Assembly (NCBI GenBank): GCA_950022655.1
Contig: OX465590.1
Span: forward strand, 44,847,718-44,911,717
Length of the DNA: 64,000 bases
Source of the DNA: Alentia gelatinosa
Lineage: Eukaryota; Annelida; Polychaeta; Phyllodocida; Polynoidae
Reading direction: 5' to 3'
The notes under the pieces were generated by a model. The model saw only the letters and a list, made by a program, of their open reading frames with translations. It searched no databases and was not told where the DNA came from. Below, piece after piece: positions 63,840 through 64,000 of the stretch. Position 1 is the stretch's first letter. Each line of letters begins with the position of its first letter. Both the position numbers and the translations under genes were made by a program.

Positions 63840-64000
63840 ATGGCTGACCAGTACGCCCAACAAAATGGTGCCAGCTCTGCAGAGCAGGACACCGGCAGGC
63901 ACTCCGAACAAGACAGCCAGCCGAAAGCATCAAAGCCGACTGCTAAGGAAAACTCGGCTATGATAAGGGGTGTCGCAGGAAGGGTCGACAACATCGACGC
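63840..64000 (+). CDS. N-terminus of a DIRS-like gag ORF, running off the window
   Basis: An ATG at 63840 opens a frame that continues to the last base. It starts MADQYAQQNGASSAEQD and contains a Ser/Lys/Gln-rich segment, then MIRGVAGRVDNID. That phrase is placed and shaped like IIRGVKQKDLDEKVTALDE in the gag of the PAT-like element at 43528. The upstream 63600-63760 is GC-richer than its surroundings and could be the left terminal repeat. The assignment rests on this short similarity only. Confidence 0.5.
   Translation, partial: MADQYAQQNGASSAEQDTGRHSEQDSQPKASKPTAKENSAMIRGVAGRVDNID

Overview
This is a repeat-dominated nuclear window from a metazoan, most likely a marine invertebrate. The evidence for a eukaryote is intron-split genes with GT-AG boundaries, APE-type non-LTR retrotransposons, DIRS-order and Crypton tyrosine-recombinase elements, many non-autonomous DNA transposons (MITEs), satellites and microsatellites. 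The species cannot be read from the sequence. Only two ordinary host genes are supported: paralogous 341-residue EamA/DMT-type membrane transporters on the minus strand at 29292-30317 and 56560-57585. Each has a splice acceptor just before its start codon. They lie in a segmental duplication of about 1.9 kb that also carries flanking repeats.

Layout. Positions 1-7000 hold dispersed repeats, a MITE at 4421, a hairpin element split by a second MITE at 5142, and a 46-bp minisatellite. Positions 7100-13500 hold alternating hairpins and bordered blocks, a LINE fragment and old repeats. Positions 13500-18700 hold a trinucleotide array, a 63-bp satellite of 2.2 kb and a 77-bp array. Positions 19400-21400 hold a solo LTR and a zinc-finger/coiled-coil ORF between identical 100-bp repeats. 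Positions 25397-27322 hold a decayed, intron-containing Crypton-type recombinase. Positions 29000-31000 hold transporter copy A. Positions 32000-34400 hold a LINE interrupted by three MITEs that each left a 3-bp target duplication. Positions 35000-38400 hold pogo-like repeats, an 852-bp TIR element and a clear block-hairpin-block-hairpin array. Positions 39560-42763 hold a nearly full-length but dead LINE. Positions 43329-48084 hold a PAT-like DIRS-order retrotransposon with split direct repeats. Positions 49000-64000 hold MITEs, LINE tails, transporter copy B, a second segmental duplication and the start of another DIRS-like gag at the right edge.

The most unusual structure is a set of about 16 long hairpins of 75-175 bp. 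Many share a GAAAC...GTTTC border, yet their stems are unrelated in sequence. They alternate with TIR-bounded blocks ending in TTATCTCACCCC or TATTATTATATACCT. I do not recognise this organisation as a named transposon class, and it is the best candidate here for an undescribed element system. Several insertions can be read to the base because an empty paralogous site, or an interrupted reading frame, lies in the same window.
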